Program-made: the position numbers and the translations under genes
Notes under the pieces: generated by a model
Database searches by the model: none
Told to the model about the DNA's origin: nothing
Seen by the model: only the letters and a program-made list of their open reading frames with translations
Shown: piece by piece, positions 26,097 to 37,682 of the stretch
Numbering within the stretch: the stretch's first letter is position 1
How the letters are laid out: each line of letters starts with the position of its first letter
Assembly (NCBI RefSeq): GCF_000280925.3
Contig: NZ_CP012109.1
Span: 8,576,501-8,640,500, forward strand
Reading direction: 5' to 3'
DNA from: Myxococcus hansupus
Lineage (GTDB): Bacteria > Myxococcota > Myxococcia > Myxococcales > Myxococcaceae
DNA: 64,000 nucleotides

Positions 26097-26825
26097 ATGA
26101 AGATGAAGGTGTCTGTGCTGGCCGTGGTGACGTGCTCCCTGCTGACCGCGCCGCGAGCGCTCGCGAACGCCGAGACGCCGGTCAAGTCGGGCTCCGTGGA
26201 CCTGAATGGCGACGGCAAGGCCGAGGCGGTCTCCATCGAGTACGACGAGGCCAAGGACGAGGTCGTCCTCAAGGCGGACGGCGCCAGCGCGCGCATCCCG
26301 GGGGACGGTAACGCGCCGGACGGCCTGTTCATCGTGGACCTCGACACGCGGGACAAGCGCAAGGAGCTGGTCGTGCGCACCGGGCAGACGGACTCCGACG
26401 CGCGCTCGTACATCTATGGGTTCGACGGCAAGGCGCTGAAGCCGCTCGGCATCGTGCCCAACCTCACCGAGGCCAAGGGCAACGGCATCATCCTGTCTGA
26501 TTCGTGGAAGGGCTTCTGGAACCAGCGGGACAAGTACGTCTTGGATGCGAAGACGGGCAAGGTGTCCCTGGTGCCGCAGGACCTGTACGCCGTGGGTGTC
26601 GAGGCGACGGTGAAGCAGTCATTCCCGCTGGCGCGCAGCCGCACGGACAAGAGTGCCATCGCCACGCTGGCGCAAGGCTCGACGATTCAGGTCCTCGCCG
26701 CCTCGCCCCCGAGCGGCAAGGGCGGGGCGTATCTGTACCTGGTGAAGTCCTCCACGGGGCTGCTCGGCTGGGCCACCGCGAAGGACCTGATGGAGAAGAC
26801 GGACGGGCTGCCGTTCGCGGGGTGA
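26097..26825 (+). CDS. Secreted hypothetical protein with VCBS/FG-GAP-like and SH3-like segments, 242 aa
   Basis: The signal peptide MKMKVSVLAVVTCSLLTAPRALA is followed by VDLNGDGKAEAVSIEYD, a D-x-N-x-D-G-x-A calcium-binding loop as in VCBS/FG-GAP repeats. The middle region has LFIVDLDTRDKRKELVVRTG, a second repeat-like unit. The C-terminus (QSFPLARSRTDKSAIATLAQGSTIQVLAAS and LLGWATAKDLM) resembles a bacterial SH3-type fold. It probably acts in the periplasm or outside the cell, at the cell wall or bound to calcium. No enzyme motif is seen. It is convergent with the RNase gene, 7 bp away. Confidence 0.75.
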   Translation: MKMKVSVLAVVTCSLLTAPRALANAETPVKSGSVDLNGDGKAEAVSIEYDEAKDEVVLKADGASARIPGDGNAPDGLFIVDLDTRDKRKELVVRTGQTDSDARSYIYGFDGKALKPLGIVPNLTEAKGNGIILSDSWKGFWNQRDKYVLDAKTGKVSLVPQDLYAVGVEATVKQSFPLARSRTDKSAIATLAQGSTIQVLAASPPSGKGGAYLYLVKSSTGLLGWATAKDLMEKTDGLPFAG

Positions 26826-26832
26826 GCGACGG

Positions 26833-28728
26833 TCATCCGGCCAGCGACAGCTCGATGCGGCCGAGTTGCTCGTCGGTGGACGCCACCTTCACCGTCACTG
26901 GCATGCCCACGGTGAAGGTCCGCTCCTTGCCCACCAGCGACAGCTCGCGCGCGTCGGGACGGAAGGGGCCTCCAGGCAGCGCATCCGCGGGCACCACGCC
27001 TTCCACCAACATGCCGTCCAACTGCACCACCAGCCCGAAGGGCCGCACCCGCGTCACCCGCGCGGGGAACTGCTTGCCCACGTGCCCCGCCATCCACCGC
27101 GCCTCCAGCTCACGGTGCCTGTCGTTCTCCGCCCGGTTCGCCGCGCGCGCCTTCGCGTTGATGTGCACCGCCAGCGTCTCCACCTCCGGGTCCTGGTCCA
27201 CGAAGTCCCGCCGCCCGCGCAGATACCCCTTCAATGTCCGGTGCACCGCCAGGTCCGCGTACCGGCGAATCGGTGACGTGAAGTGCAGATACAACGGCGC
27301 CGCCAACCCGAAGTGCGGCCCCGGCTTCACCGTGTAACGCGACGGCCCCAGCGAGCGCCGCAACACCGAACGCAGCGCCGGCTCCGCCACCGCGCCCGCG
27401 ATCTGCCGGTCGAACGCCGCCAGCGCGAGCGGCGTCAGCTCCCGCCCGAAGCCCGCCGCGAAGCCCGACGTCTCCGCGAACGCATTCAGGTCCGCCACCC
27501 GCAGCGGGTCCGGCTGCTCGTGCACGCGGTACACCCCAGGGAGGCCGCGCGCGAGCAGCCATCCCGCGATGGACTCGTTCGCCGCCACCATGAAGCGCTC
27601 AATCATCGTGTGCGCGGACGTTGGCTTCTCACTCACCAGCCCGGACAGTTCGCCCGTCGCCTGGTCGAAGGTGAAGCGCGCCTCGTCCCGCGCGAACTCC
27701 ATGCCGCCACGCGCAGCCCTGGCCACCGCCAACCGCGCCGCGGCCAACCGGAACCACGGCATCACGTCCCGCACCGGCGCCATGGGCTCCGACACCTCGC
27801 CCCGGTCCAGGAAGGCCGCCACCTCGTCGTAGTTCAGCCGCGCCCACGAGCGGATGATGCTCTCGTACACATCCGCCGCCGTCACCCGCCCCTGCGGGTC
27901 GATGCGCAGCTCCACCGTCAGGCACAGCCGCTCCTCGCCCTGCACCAGGCTCAGCCAGTGCGAGGACAGCTCCTCGGGCAGCATCGGCAGCACGCGCCCC
28001 GCCAGGTACACGCTGGTGGCCCGCTCGCGCGCCTCATCGTCCAGCGCCGTGCCCTGCTTCACGTACTCGCCCACGTCCGCGATGGACACCAACAGCCGCA
28101 GCGCCCCGTCCGGCCCCGCGGGCAGCACGGAGATCGCGTCGTCGATGTCTCGCGTGGACGGCGCATCCACCGTCACCGTGGGCACGTCCCGCAAGTCCCG
28201 CCGGGCACCCCGGGCGTGGGGCACCGCTCGCGCGCCTCGGGCCTCGTCGACGACCTCCGAGACGAAGTCCTTGCGCAGCCCGTGACGCGCGATGACCCGC
28301 TCCAACGAGCGGTCCTCCCCCGCTTCCACGCGGTAGAGCAACACCACCTTGCCCTCGTCGATGCGCGCCACCACCGCGTCACCGGCCTGCACCGGCGTCC
28401 CGCCCACCTCCAGCGCCCAGTCCGCGTTGGCCACCTCACGGTCCACGCGGAGCAACGGGGCGCCCTTGCGCAGCACCACCTCGCCGTAGACGCGGGCGCG
28501 GGTGCGCTCCACCAGCGACAACTGGCTGGCCGACCAGCGGCCATCCGCGGCCGCCGTCACCGTGGCCGTGACGATGTCCCCGGCGAAGTAGGGGTTGAGG
28601 TCAGGCGGCGGAACGAAGGCGGACAGCACCTCGGCCGAGCCGGGCGTCTGGACGGTGAGGAAGCCGAAGCCTCGGGGGTGGACGTCGAGACGGCCGGTGA
28701 CGGTGCGGGGCGAAACGGAAGTATCCAT
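26833..28728 (-). CDS. RNase II/RNase R family exoribonuclease, 631 aa
   Basis: The RNB catalytic core contains PSTRDIDDAISVLP with the Mg-binding aspartates, plus LSSHWLSLVQGEERLCLTVE and YLHFTSPIRRYADLAVHR near the end. A cold-shock-like N-terminal domain begins GRLDVHPRGFGFLTV, and an S1-like domain closes the protein (GKQFPARVTRVRPFGLVVQLDGMLVEGVV). The enzyme degrades single-stranded RNA 3' to 5'. At 631 residues it is shorter than E. coli RNase R, lacking its extra N-terminal helix-turn-helix and basic tail, and is closer to RNase II size. ATG 28728 is used, with AAGG in front; the frame extends to 28932 without support. Confidence 0.88.
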   Translation of the reverse strand: MDTSVSPRTVTGRLDVHPRGFGFLTVQTPGSAEVLSAFVPPPDLNPYFAGDIVTATVTAAADGRWSASQLSLVERTRARVYGEVVLRKGAPLLRVDREVANADWALEVGGTPVQAGDAVVARIDEGKVVLLYRVEAGEDRSLERVIARHGLRKDFVSEVVDEARGARAVPHARGARRDLRDVPTVTVDAPSTRDIDDAISVLPAGPDGALRLLVSIADVGEYVKQGTALDDEARERATSVYLAGRVLPMLPEELSSHWLSLVQGEERLCLTVELRIDPQGRVTAADVYESIIRSWARLNYDEVAAFLDRGEVSEPMAPVRDVMPWFRLAAARLAVARAARGGMEFARDEARFTFDQATGELSGLVSEKPTSAHTMIERFMVAANESIAGWLLARGLPGVYRVHEQPDPLRVADLNAFAETSGFAAGFGRELTPLALAAFDRQIAGAVAEPALRSVLRRSLGPSRYTVKPGPHFGLAAPLYLHFTSPIRRYADLAVHRTLKGYLRGRRDFVDQDPEVETLAVHINAKARAANRAENDRHRELEARWMAGHVGKQFPARVTRVRPFGLVVQLDGMLVEGVVPADALPGGPFRPDARELSLVGKERTFTVGMPVTVKVASTDEQLGRIELSLAG

Positions 28729-29047
28729 GGGACCTTGAGCGCGTCTTAGCCCAGTCCGAGCGGGGCGATGCAGGCGCGCATGGGAAAGTGTCTGTCCCCA
28801 GGAGCGCGGCCCGCTGGGGGCCTGCGCTTCACCGGGGCGCCGCCGGAAATGGCGGTGGGTTCGCCGCCCTGGACGCGGACACCCCCCCGACCCTGACACC
28901 CTCTGGCCCGGCCGCCGCCCACGATTCCCCACCTGAATCGGGCTTCAATTCCGCCCAACCCCGGAAGTCACCTGGTCCGGTAACAAACCCCGAGGGGACA
29001 GGGCTTTCGCGTCCATCCGGCTCACGGTGTACATTCGACGCCATTCG
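28729..29047. other. 319-bp intergenic region between divergent RNase and kinase genes
   Basis: No gene is supported. The region must carry the promoters of both flanking genes. Several GC-rich inverted segments are visible, including GCGCGGCCCGCTGGGGGCCTG near 28802-28822, but no clear sigma70 or sigma54 element could be fixed by eye. Confidence 0.5.
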
Positions 29048-32212
<3,165 letters not shown>

Positions 32213-32300
32213 ACCACGGGGCGAGGCAATCGGCGGGGAATCCGTGCGTACCTCAGGCACGTCGGGGTCTGTCATGGCCCCTTTTCCCTGGAGCGTGCCC

Positions 32301-33035
32301 ATGTCCCCCGCCCGCGTCTCAATCCTTTCGTCGTTCCTCCTGTTCGCCGCCTGTGCCCACGCGCAAGAGCCGAAGGACAGCGCGTCCGCCTCCGCCCAGC
32401 AGCGGGGAGGCCAGTCCATCGAGGTGGCCGACTTCGACGAGGTCTCCGTGAGCCACGGCATCAAGGCCGAGGTGAAGGTGGGCCCCAAGTCCGTGCGCCT
32501 GGAAGGCCCGGCGGAGCTGGTCTCCCGAATCCAACTGGAAGTGGATGACGGGGAGCTCCACACCCGCGTGGACAAGAGCGCCTTCAACAAGTTCCGGGGC
32601 GGCAGTGTCCGCCTCTACATCAGCAGCCCGCGCATCGAAGGCATCCACGCCAGTGGCGGCAGCCGCGTGGACGCGGAAGCCAGCCGCACGGACAAGTTCG
32701 AGGTCGAGGCCAGTGGCGGCTCCATCGTCAAGGTGCGCGGCGTGGATGCGCGCCAGGTGGAGGCCGAGGCCAGTGGCGGCTCCGACGTCACGCTCTCCGG
32801 TCAGGCGACGGACCTGGACGTCGAGGTCAGCGGCGGATCCACGCTGCGCGCCCTGGACGTGAAGGGCGTGAAGACGCTGGACGCGGAGGCCAGTGGCGGC
32901 TCGCGCGTGGAAGCCGACGCCACCGAACGCATCAGCGGCGAGGCCTCGGGTGGCAGCACCCTCCAGCTCGTGTCTCGCCCGAGCCGGAACGAGGTCACCA
33001 GCAGCGGTGGCTCGCGCATCCTCTACAAGGACTGA
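32301..33035 (+). CDS. Putative auto-transporter adhesin, DUF2807 (GIN domain), 244 aa
   Basis: The N-terminal signal (MSPARVSILSSFLLFAACAHA) predicts export, and the Cys-containing AAC could be a lipobox. The mature protein has FDEVSVSHGIKAEVKVGPK, typical of DUF2807 head-domain proteins, then a ladder of about 20-residue rungs with ASGGS turns (about residues 112-235), which should form a right-handed beta-helix. Such proteins are thought to sit in or outside the outer membrane. The ATG at 32301 has GGAG 8 bases upstream. It lies 88 bp downstream of the kinase gene on the same strand. Confidence 0.85.
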   Translation: MSPARVSILSSFLLFAACAHAQEPKDSASASAQQRGGQSIEVADFDEVSVSHGIKAEVKVGPKSVRLEGPAELVSRIQLEVDDGELHTRVDKSAFNKFRGGSVRLYISSPRIEGIHASGGSRVDAEASRTDKFEVEASGGSIVKVRGVDARQVEAEASGGSDVTLSGQATDLDVEVSGGSTLRALDVKGVKTLDAEASGGSRVEADATERISGEASGGSTLQLVSRPSRNEVTSSGGSRILYKD

Positions 33036-33503
33036 CACGCGCTCGACGTGAGCCGTGACACAACTTGGCACGTTGGAAGTGTGGCGCGTTGGGACGAGGT
33101 CTCTCGGGCCCCGGGAACTTCCACCCGGGGCCCGAGCGGGCCCCCCACGATGCCACGAAGCCGCCGCACGCCGGACCTCCAAGGTAGCCCGGGCAACCGC
33201 ACTTCTTCCACGCGAGCGCTGGGAGCAAGGGGGTTGCCTCCCGAACGGCCTGCGCATGGGCACCGTGGAATACCGTCCACGAACTCCGAACACCACGGTG
33301 GTCGAAGAATATCGGCTGCGACGGCCATGTCCACCCGTCGGGTCATGACTCCCGCAAGCACCGTGGCAGGCCGGATGTCGTGAGGACCCATAGCAGTTGC
33401 GCGTTCACGAGGAGTATGAGCAGGCCCGGGTGAGACTGAATTCCTTTCAGGGCACCGCTTGAAACAGCGCACCCTGAGGGGAAACCACTACACCGGCACC
33501 CGC
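33036..33503. other. 468-bp intergenic region without a gene
   Basis: Short open frames here lack coding character. The notable structure is the 13-bp perfect hairpin at 33103-33136. The rest is unremarkable GC-rich DNA leading to the DUF429 gene. Confidence 0.5.
33103..33136 (+). terminator. Long perfect hairpin, probable terminator without T-tract
   Basis: CTCGGGCCCCGGG (33103-33115) and CCCGGGGCCCGAG (33124-33136) are perfect 13-bp arms around the 8-base loop AACTTCCA. It begins 68 bp after the DUF2807 stop. There is no following T run, so it may stop transcription with Rho help, protect the mRNA 3' end, or belong to an unrecognised small RNA. Confidence 0.5.
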
Positions 33504-34235
33504 ATGTCCGAGAGCACCCCGCGTTTCCTCGGCTGGGATTTGACAGACCCCTACGCACGCGTCCCCAGGCCGGTGGACGTGGCCGACGTGGACCCGCACG
33601 GGCGGGTGCGTTTCACCGAGCACCCGTGGCCCGCCGTGTCGAGGACTCGCGGCTTCGACACGGGCCTGCTGCTGGAAGCCTTCCCTTTGCAGACGAAGGA
33701 TGTGCTCGTCATCGACGGGCCCCAGGCCCTGGCCCGTCCCGGTGCCTCCGTGCGCGAGGCGGAGCGGCTGCTTCACGCGCCCGGGCGCACGCCCGATGTG
33801 CTGCCAGAGCCCGGCCGTCCCTTCAGCGGTTTCGTGCGCGGCAGCGTGTTGTTGTTCGCGGCGCTGCATGCCCAGGGAAGGCACCCCATGCTGGACATGG
33901 ACACGCCCGCGCTCACGCAGGCCCGCCTCTTCGAGGCCTTCCCGGGAGCGACGTGGCGCGCGCTGGCTGTGGAGAAGTTGGGGGCGAAGGCCTCACGCAC
34001 CGGACGCGCGCAACGGCTGGCGATGCTGGAGGCCCGGGGTCTTCGCTTTCCCTCGGGCCTGCTGCCCACCCATGACCAGTTGGACGCGGCGTTGTGCGCC
34101 TGGCTCGGGTGGCTGACGCGCACCGCGCCGGAGCATGTCACCGCCGTGGGCGCGCCCCTCACGGTGGATGCCGAGGGCTGGCTGCGCGAGGGCCGCATCC
34201 TCGACGTGCGCCGGCCCTGGCCTTCATCGGCCTGA
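33504..34235 (+). CDS. DUF429-like protein, 243 aa
   Basis: The sequence FLGWDLTDPYARVPRPVDVADVD near the N-terminus, VLVIDGPQALARPG, and GATWRALAVEKLGAKASRTGRAQRLAMLEARGL with a helical C-terminus ending LCAWLGWLTR follow the DUF429 layout (an RNase H-like fold; the family is poorly characterised and often annotated as predicted nuclease). There is no signal peptide. ATG 33504 is preferred to TTG 33459. It is convergent with the large lipoprotein gene, 42 bp away. Confidence 0.65.
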   Translation: MSESTPRFLGWDLTDPYARVPRPVDVADVDPHGRVRFTEHPWPAVSRTRGFDTGLLLEAFPLQTKDVLVIDGPQALARPGASVREAERLLHAPGRTPDVLPEPGRPFSGFVRGSVLLFAALHAQGRHPMLDMDTPALTQARLFEAFPGATWRALAVEKLGAKASRTGRAQRLAMLEARGLRFPSGLLPTHDQLDAALCAWLGWLTRTAPEHVTAVGAPLTVDAEGWLREGRILDVRRPWPSSA

Positions 34236-34277
34236 GTGCCTCAACGCCCACAAGTTCTCCACAGCGCGCGGCGCCGC

Positions 34278-36488
34278 TCAGTGCGCCGCCTGCTCGTGGT
34301 GCCCGTGCCCCGGTCCGCCGAAGGTGCCGGGCCAGGGCTCTCTCGAGGGCTGCAGTCCCGGCAGGGTGAAGCGCAGGAAGCGGGGCTGGCTGTTCGCGAA
34401 CGGGGGATCGCACTCGCCACAGCTCATCGCGCCCTCCATGAGGAACAGGGTGTCGGGCGCCAGCTCCATCAACTGCGGCAACGTGCGCGGCGCGTAGGTC
34501 AGCGGGCACTGGAAGGCCTCGCTTCCATCCCGCGTCCGCACGCCCACGAGCAGTTGTTCGTTGCCAGCCCCCATCGCATGGGTCAGCACCAGCGTCTCCG
34601 GCGGCAGGCCCGCGCTCCTCGGGAAGGTGGCCAGCCGCAGCTCCTTGGTCGCGAGGTGCTGGCCCGCCCTCAACGCATACGTCCACGCGGGCGTCAGGTC
34701 CGGGAGCCGGAAGCCCTTCAGCTCCGTCGCGGCGGACGGCGAGCTGCTCGAATTCACCGTCGCGTTCACCGTGGTGCCCGGCGCGCTGGGCACCACCACG
34801 TCGCGGGTGGCCACGACGCGGCCGAATGGCTGGGGAACCGTCTGGCCCGCTGGCGTCCCATCCCGCGTGCTCAGGGCCTGGAAGCCGCGTTCGGGCAACA
34901 GCAGGCCGTTCACCACCGCCAGTTCGCCGGCGCGCATCGGCTCCGTCCTCCGCCAGCGCGGCACACCGTCCGAGGAGAAGGCCATGAACAACGTGGGCGC
35001 TCCGGACTCCAGCGGCGCGCCCGTGTTCACCGTCGGCGCGAAGGCGACGTAGAGGCCGCCCACCGCGTCCGAGGCGAGGCCGAAGGGGTGCGGGTGGTTG
35101 CACTCGGCGAGCAGCGGGTCCGTCAGCTCCTGCGCGGACACCATGTGTCCGTAGGCATCCAGCACCACCAGGAAGTAGTTGCGACAGCCGGTGTCCCGCG
35201 GCTGGTCCGCCGGGTAGGCCTCGAAGAGCGCCGCCAGCCGGTCCGGCGCCATCACCGCCAGCCGTGCCAGGAAGAGGGTCTGCGTCCGCTCCCGGAAGTC
35301 CGGCCGCGTCTTGCCCAGGGTGAAGGTCCACCGCGGCGAGCCCGTGCTCCGCTCCAGCAGGGACACCGTCCCATCCACGGGCATGTCCATGCACAGGAGC
35401 CGGTCGTTCCACAGCATGCAGCGCCGCGCCGGATTGGACGCCCGCACCGGCACCTTGCCCGCCGCGTCCAGCAGCGGCGTGCCGTAGAAGCCCGACAGCG
35501 TCACGTCCCCCTCGGGCCCCACCAGCAGGTCCTGCAGTTGCTGCCCTTCCTCCTGAGCGTCGTACTGCCAGTCCGGTGACAGCGAACGGGCCGGGGGCCG
35601 CGCGCACGCACCGCTCCGGCACTGCCCCGCCGCCTGGCAGGGACTGGCCGCCTCGCAGACGAACCCCTCTGGCAGGTCGCGCCGCACACAGGCCCCGTCC
35701 AGGCACACGTCCACGTCCTCACACGTTCCCCGCCCGCCACCGCACAGGGTGCCGTTCGGCGCGGGCGCCGTGGAGCACCCTCTTCGCGGGTCGCACGTGC
35801 CCACCTGACACGGCCCGACCGACGGGCAGGGCGGCGCGGGCACCGACTGGCACCCGTCCAGCACGTGGCACACGTCCGTGGTGCAGGCATTGCCGTCATC
35901 ACACGCGCGCTCCACGCCCCGGCAGCGCCCCGCCTGGCAGGTGGCGCCCACGAGGCAGGCGTTGCCCGGGTCGCACGCGGTGCCGTCCGGCAGCGCCGCC
36001 TCCACGCACTGCTCCTTCACCTTGTCGAAGGTGGCCGTCGCGCACGTCACCGGCGTGAAGCACTCCGGCTCCGGCCGGGCCTCCCCCGCCAGCACCAGCT
36101 CCACCCGGCCGCCGTCCGACGCCGTCCCGGTGAGGGTGACCTGGTAGGTGCCCGCCGCCTGGGGCGCGAAGCGCAGACGCACGGGGACTTCGCCCGCGAA
36201 GACCTGGACCGGCAGCGCGGCCTCCACCGAGAAGGGCGCGGGGACCTCGGTCCACGTCACGTCCAAGGGGGCCCGGCCGCCGTTGAGCACCCGGACCTCG
36301 GCCTCTCGCAGGGAGCCCGGGTAGGCGGCCGGGAAGTCCACGCGCTGCGCCGACAGCCGCAGGCGCCCCACCGCGTCCGACAGGGGCGGCGCATCCCGGC
36401 AGGCCATCACCCACCCCAACGCCAGCATCCACCCCAGGATGCCACTCCACCACCGCCCCACCCCGACTGCCTTCGTCGCGTGCGTCAT
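34278..36488 (-). CDS. Large lipoprotein with Cys-rich region and beta-propeller-like C-terminus, 736 aa
   Basis: The start at 36488 gives a signal ending ALGWVMAC (lipobox Cys). Residues about 35-140 form an Ig-like, choice-of-anchor-type domain (RVDFPAAYPGSLREAEVRVLNGGRAPL). Residues about 145-300 contain many Cys pairs of the kind seen in myxobacterial EGF-like tandem modules (CDPGNACLVGATCQAGRCRG, CDDGNACTTDVC). The remaining 430 residues are strand-rich with PQQ-like propeller repeats such as WTFTLGK, FMAFSSDGVPRWRRTEP and LTPAWTYALRAG. It is likely exposed on the cell surface. The last residues are His-rich (PGHGHHEQAAH), perhaps metal binding. A longer frame upstream to 36749 overlaps the divergent small gene and is rejected. 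Confidence 0.8.
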   Translation of the reverse strand: MTHATKAVGVGRWWSGILGWMLALGWVMACRDAPPLSDAVGRLRLSAQRVDFPAAYPGSLREAEVRVLNGGRAPLDVTWTEVPAPFSVEAALPVQVFAGEVPVRLRFAPQAAGTYQVTLTGTASDGGRVELVLAGEARPEPECFTPVTCATATFDKVKEQCVEAALPDGTACDPGNACLVGATCQAGRCRGVERACDDGNACTTDVCHVLDGCQSVPAPPCPSVGPCQVGTCDPRRGCSTAPAPNGTLCGGGRGTCEDVDVCLDGACVRRDLPEGFVCEAASPCQAAGQCRSGACARPPARSLSPDWQYDAQEEGQQLQDLLVGPEGDVTLSGFYGTPLLDAAGKVPVRASNPARRCMLWNDRLLCMDMPVDGTVSLLERSTGSPRWTFTLGKTRPDFRERTQTLFLARLAVMAPDRLAALFEAYPADQPRDTGCRNYFLVVLDAYGHMVSAQELTDPLLAECNHPHPFGLASDAVGGLYVAFAPTVNTGAPLESGAPTLFMAFSSDGVPRWRRTEPMRAGELAVVNGLLLPERGFQALSTRDGTPAGQTVPQPFGRVVATRDVVVPSAPGTTVNATVNSSSSPSAATELKGFRLPDLTPAWTYALRAGQHLATKELRLATFPRSAGLPPETLVLTHAMGAGNEQLLVGVRTRDGSEAFQCPLTYAPRTLPQLMELAPDTLFLMEGAMSCGECDPPFANSQPRFLRFTLPGLQPSREPWPGTFGGPGHGHHEQAAH

Positions 36489-36690
36489 GGCGTGCCCCCC
36501 ACGCCCATGGCTATACGCGCCGGAAATGGCCCCCCATCTGGCCCTGCGGGGCCGTCTCTCACATCCCAACACTTCAGGGTGGCCCAAAGCCCCGGCAGTG
36601 TTTTTTACAGGCCGTTCCAGTGCTACAGCCTGCAACCACCCGAAATGGCTGGGGGTTCGAAAGGTATGGTTCTGGCACCCGGGGTACGTC

Positions 36691-36984
36691 ATGACCTCTG
36701 CCGCATCCTCATGCGCCCCGGCGTCATCCCAGGCCTTCACGGTGCTCATCCCACACGGCCTGCAGGCGGCCGTGGAAGGGCTGCCGTCGGAGACGCGGCA
36801 GGAGCTGCTCGCCGAGCTGTTCCGGCTGGCCGCCCTGGCCCGGCAGGAGCAGGGCCAGCTCCCCGCGGACGGCCCCTACACGCTGCGGATGGACGTGGCC
36901 GGCTGCCAGGTCAGCGTGGAGCTGGAGCCCTCCCGTTCGCGCCTCACCCTCGCGGGCCTCATGCGGCCCCAGCCGCTGGAATGA
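36691..36984 (+). CDS. Small hypothetical protein, 97 aa
   Basis: A soluble protein with a helical middle (LPSETRQELLAELFRLAALARQE) and a short strand pair (YTLRMDVAGCQVSVELEPSRSRLTL). The ATG at 36691 follows a GGGGT box; the open frame runs upstream to 36439 but is antisense to the neighbouring lipoprotein gene. No family is recognised. It is followed 30 bp later by another small gene on the same strand, so the two may form an operon. The high GC and strand pattern suggest a real gene. Confidence 0.55.
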   Translation: MTSAASSCAPASSQAFTVLIPHGLQAAVEGLPSETRQELLAELFRLAALARQEQGQLPADGPYTLRMDVAGCQVSVELEPSRSRLTLAGLMRPQPLE

Positions 36985-37014
36985 CGCCAGCGGCGTGCCT
37001 TGGGCTTGGGTGAG

Positions 37015-37311
37015 ATGTCACGCCGTGCCGGATACGCGGAATCCTGGGACCTGACGTACCTGGTGGAACAGTTGCGTGAGCTCATTGGCCACGACCTGGA
37101 CCTGGGTGAGGACCTCTCCGCCGAATTGGAGGACGTCCTGGGCAGCCTGGTGCTTCGAAACCAGCGCCTGAGGGTCCTGCAGCGCATGGTGAACGCGGAT
37201 CGCGCTCCGGACGACCTGGCGGTCCTCAGAGGCGCCCTGGAGGACATGGACCGGGAGCTGATGGCCCGGTTGCCCGCGTTGCTCGAACGCCTGCGCTCCG
37301 CGATGCCTTGA
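37015..37311 (+). CDS. Small all-helical hypothetical protein, 98 aa
   Basis: Almost wholly alpha-helical and Leu-rich (LTYLVEQLRELIGHDLDLGEDLSAELEDVLGSLVLRNQ), probably a four-helix bundle or a dimerising coiled coil. GGTGAG precedes the ATG at 37015. It has no signal peptide. It lies 30 bp after the 97-residue gene and shares its strand. The DnaA-box-like cluster begins 166 bp downstream. I cannot name a function. Confidence 0.6.
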   Translation: MSRRAGYAESWDLTYLVEQLRELIGHDLDLGEDLSAELEDVLGSLVLRNQRLRVLQRMVNADRAPDDLAVLRGALEDMDRELMARLPALLERLRSAMP

Positions 37312-37682
37312 TGCGCCGGTGGCCGTCGGATTCCACAGGCACTTCGTCCCCAGGCGGACTGCTTCTTCTAAAGGGTTATAGAGAGTATTGATCTATTGGT
37401 AGTGGCAGTAGGCAGCTCGGACTTGGGGACAAGTCAGCAAGCTCTTGAGAATCCTCACGAATTTCCGATGTGCTACATGTGGGTAAAGTGACGGTTATCC
37501 CCGGGAACCCACAGGTGTTGATCCACGCCGGGGTTTCTCCACAACCCCACCCCCGCTGTCCACAGGCCATCCACAGCCTTGTGGGGGGATGCGGGGATGA
37601 CCCGGGGTGCCGGGCGATTCTCACACCACGTCCGCCCCGCACAGGCCTGTTATCGTCTGGGCGGTGATGTGCCCCAATAGGG
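37312..37682. other. 371-bp gap holding an AT-richer stretch and a DnaA-box-like cluster
   Basis: No gene. The first 170 bp are AT-richer than the surroundings (for example TTATAGAGAGTATTGATCTA near 37377). The second part holds the clustered nine-mers described in the next entry, and the region ends at the start of a kinase gene. This must also hold the kinase promoter. Confidence 0.6.
37478..37575. promoter_or_regulatory. Cluster of six DnaA-box-like nonamers
   Basis: Compared with TTATCCACA: TTACCCACA on the minus strand at 37478-37486 (8/9), TTATCCCCG 37495-37503 (7/9), TGATCCACG 37519-37527 (7/9), TTCTCCACA 37535-37543 (8/9), CTGTCCACA 37556-37564 (7/9) and CCATCCACA 37567-37575 (7/9). 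Six sites in 98 bp, beside an AT-richer stretch, resemble an origin or a DnaA-titrating or regulated region. No dnaA, dnaN or parAB gene lies in the window. Binding is not shown. Confidence 0.45.

Noticed and set aside
27283..28749. Plus-strand open frame of 488 codons
   Set aside because: Antisense to the RNase II/R gene, which has all catalytic motifs; Arg/His-rich shadow.
33048..33383. Possible gene of 111 codons
   Set aside because: Arg/Pro/Ser-rich, no domain or good ribosome-binding site, and it crosses a perfect hairpin.
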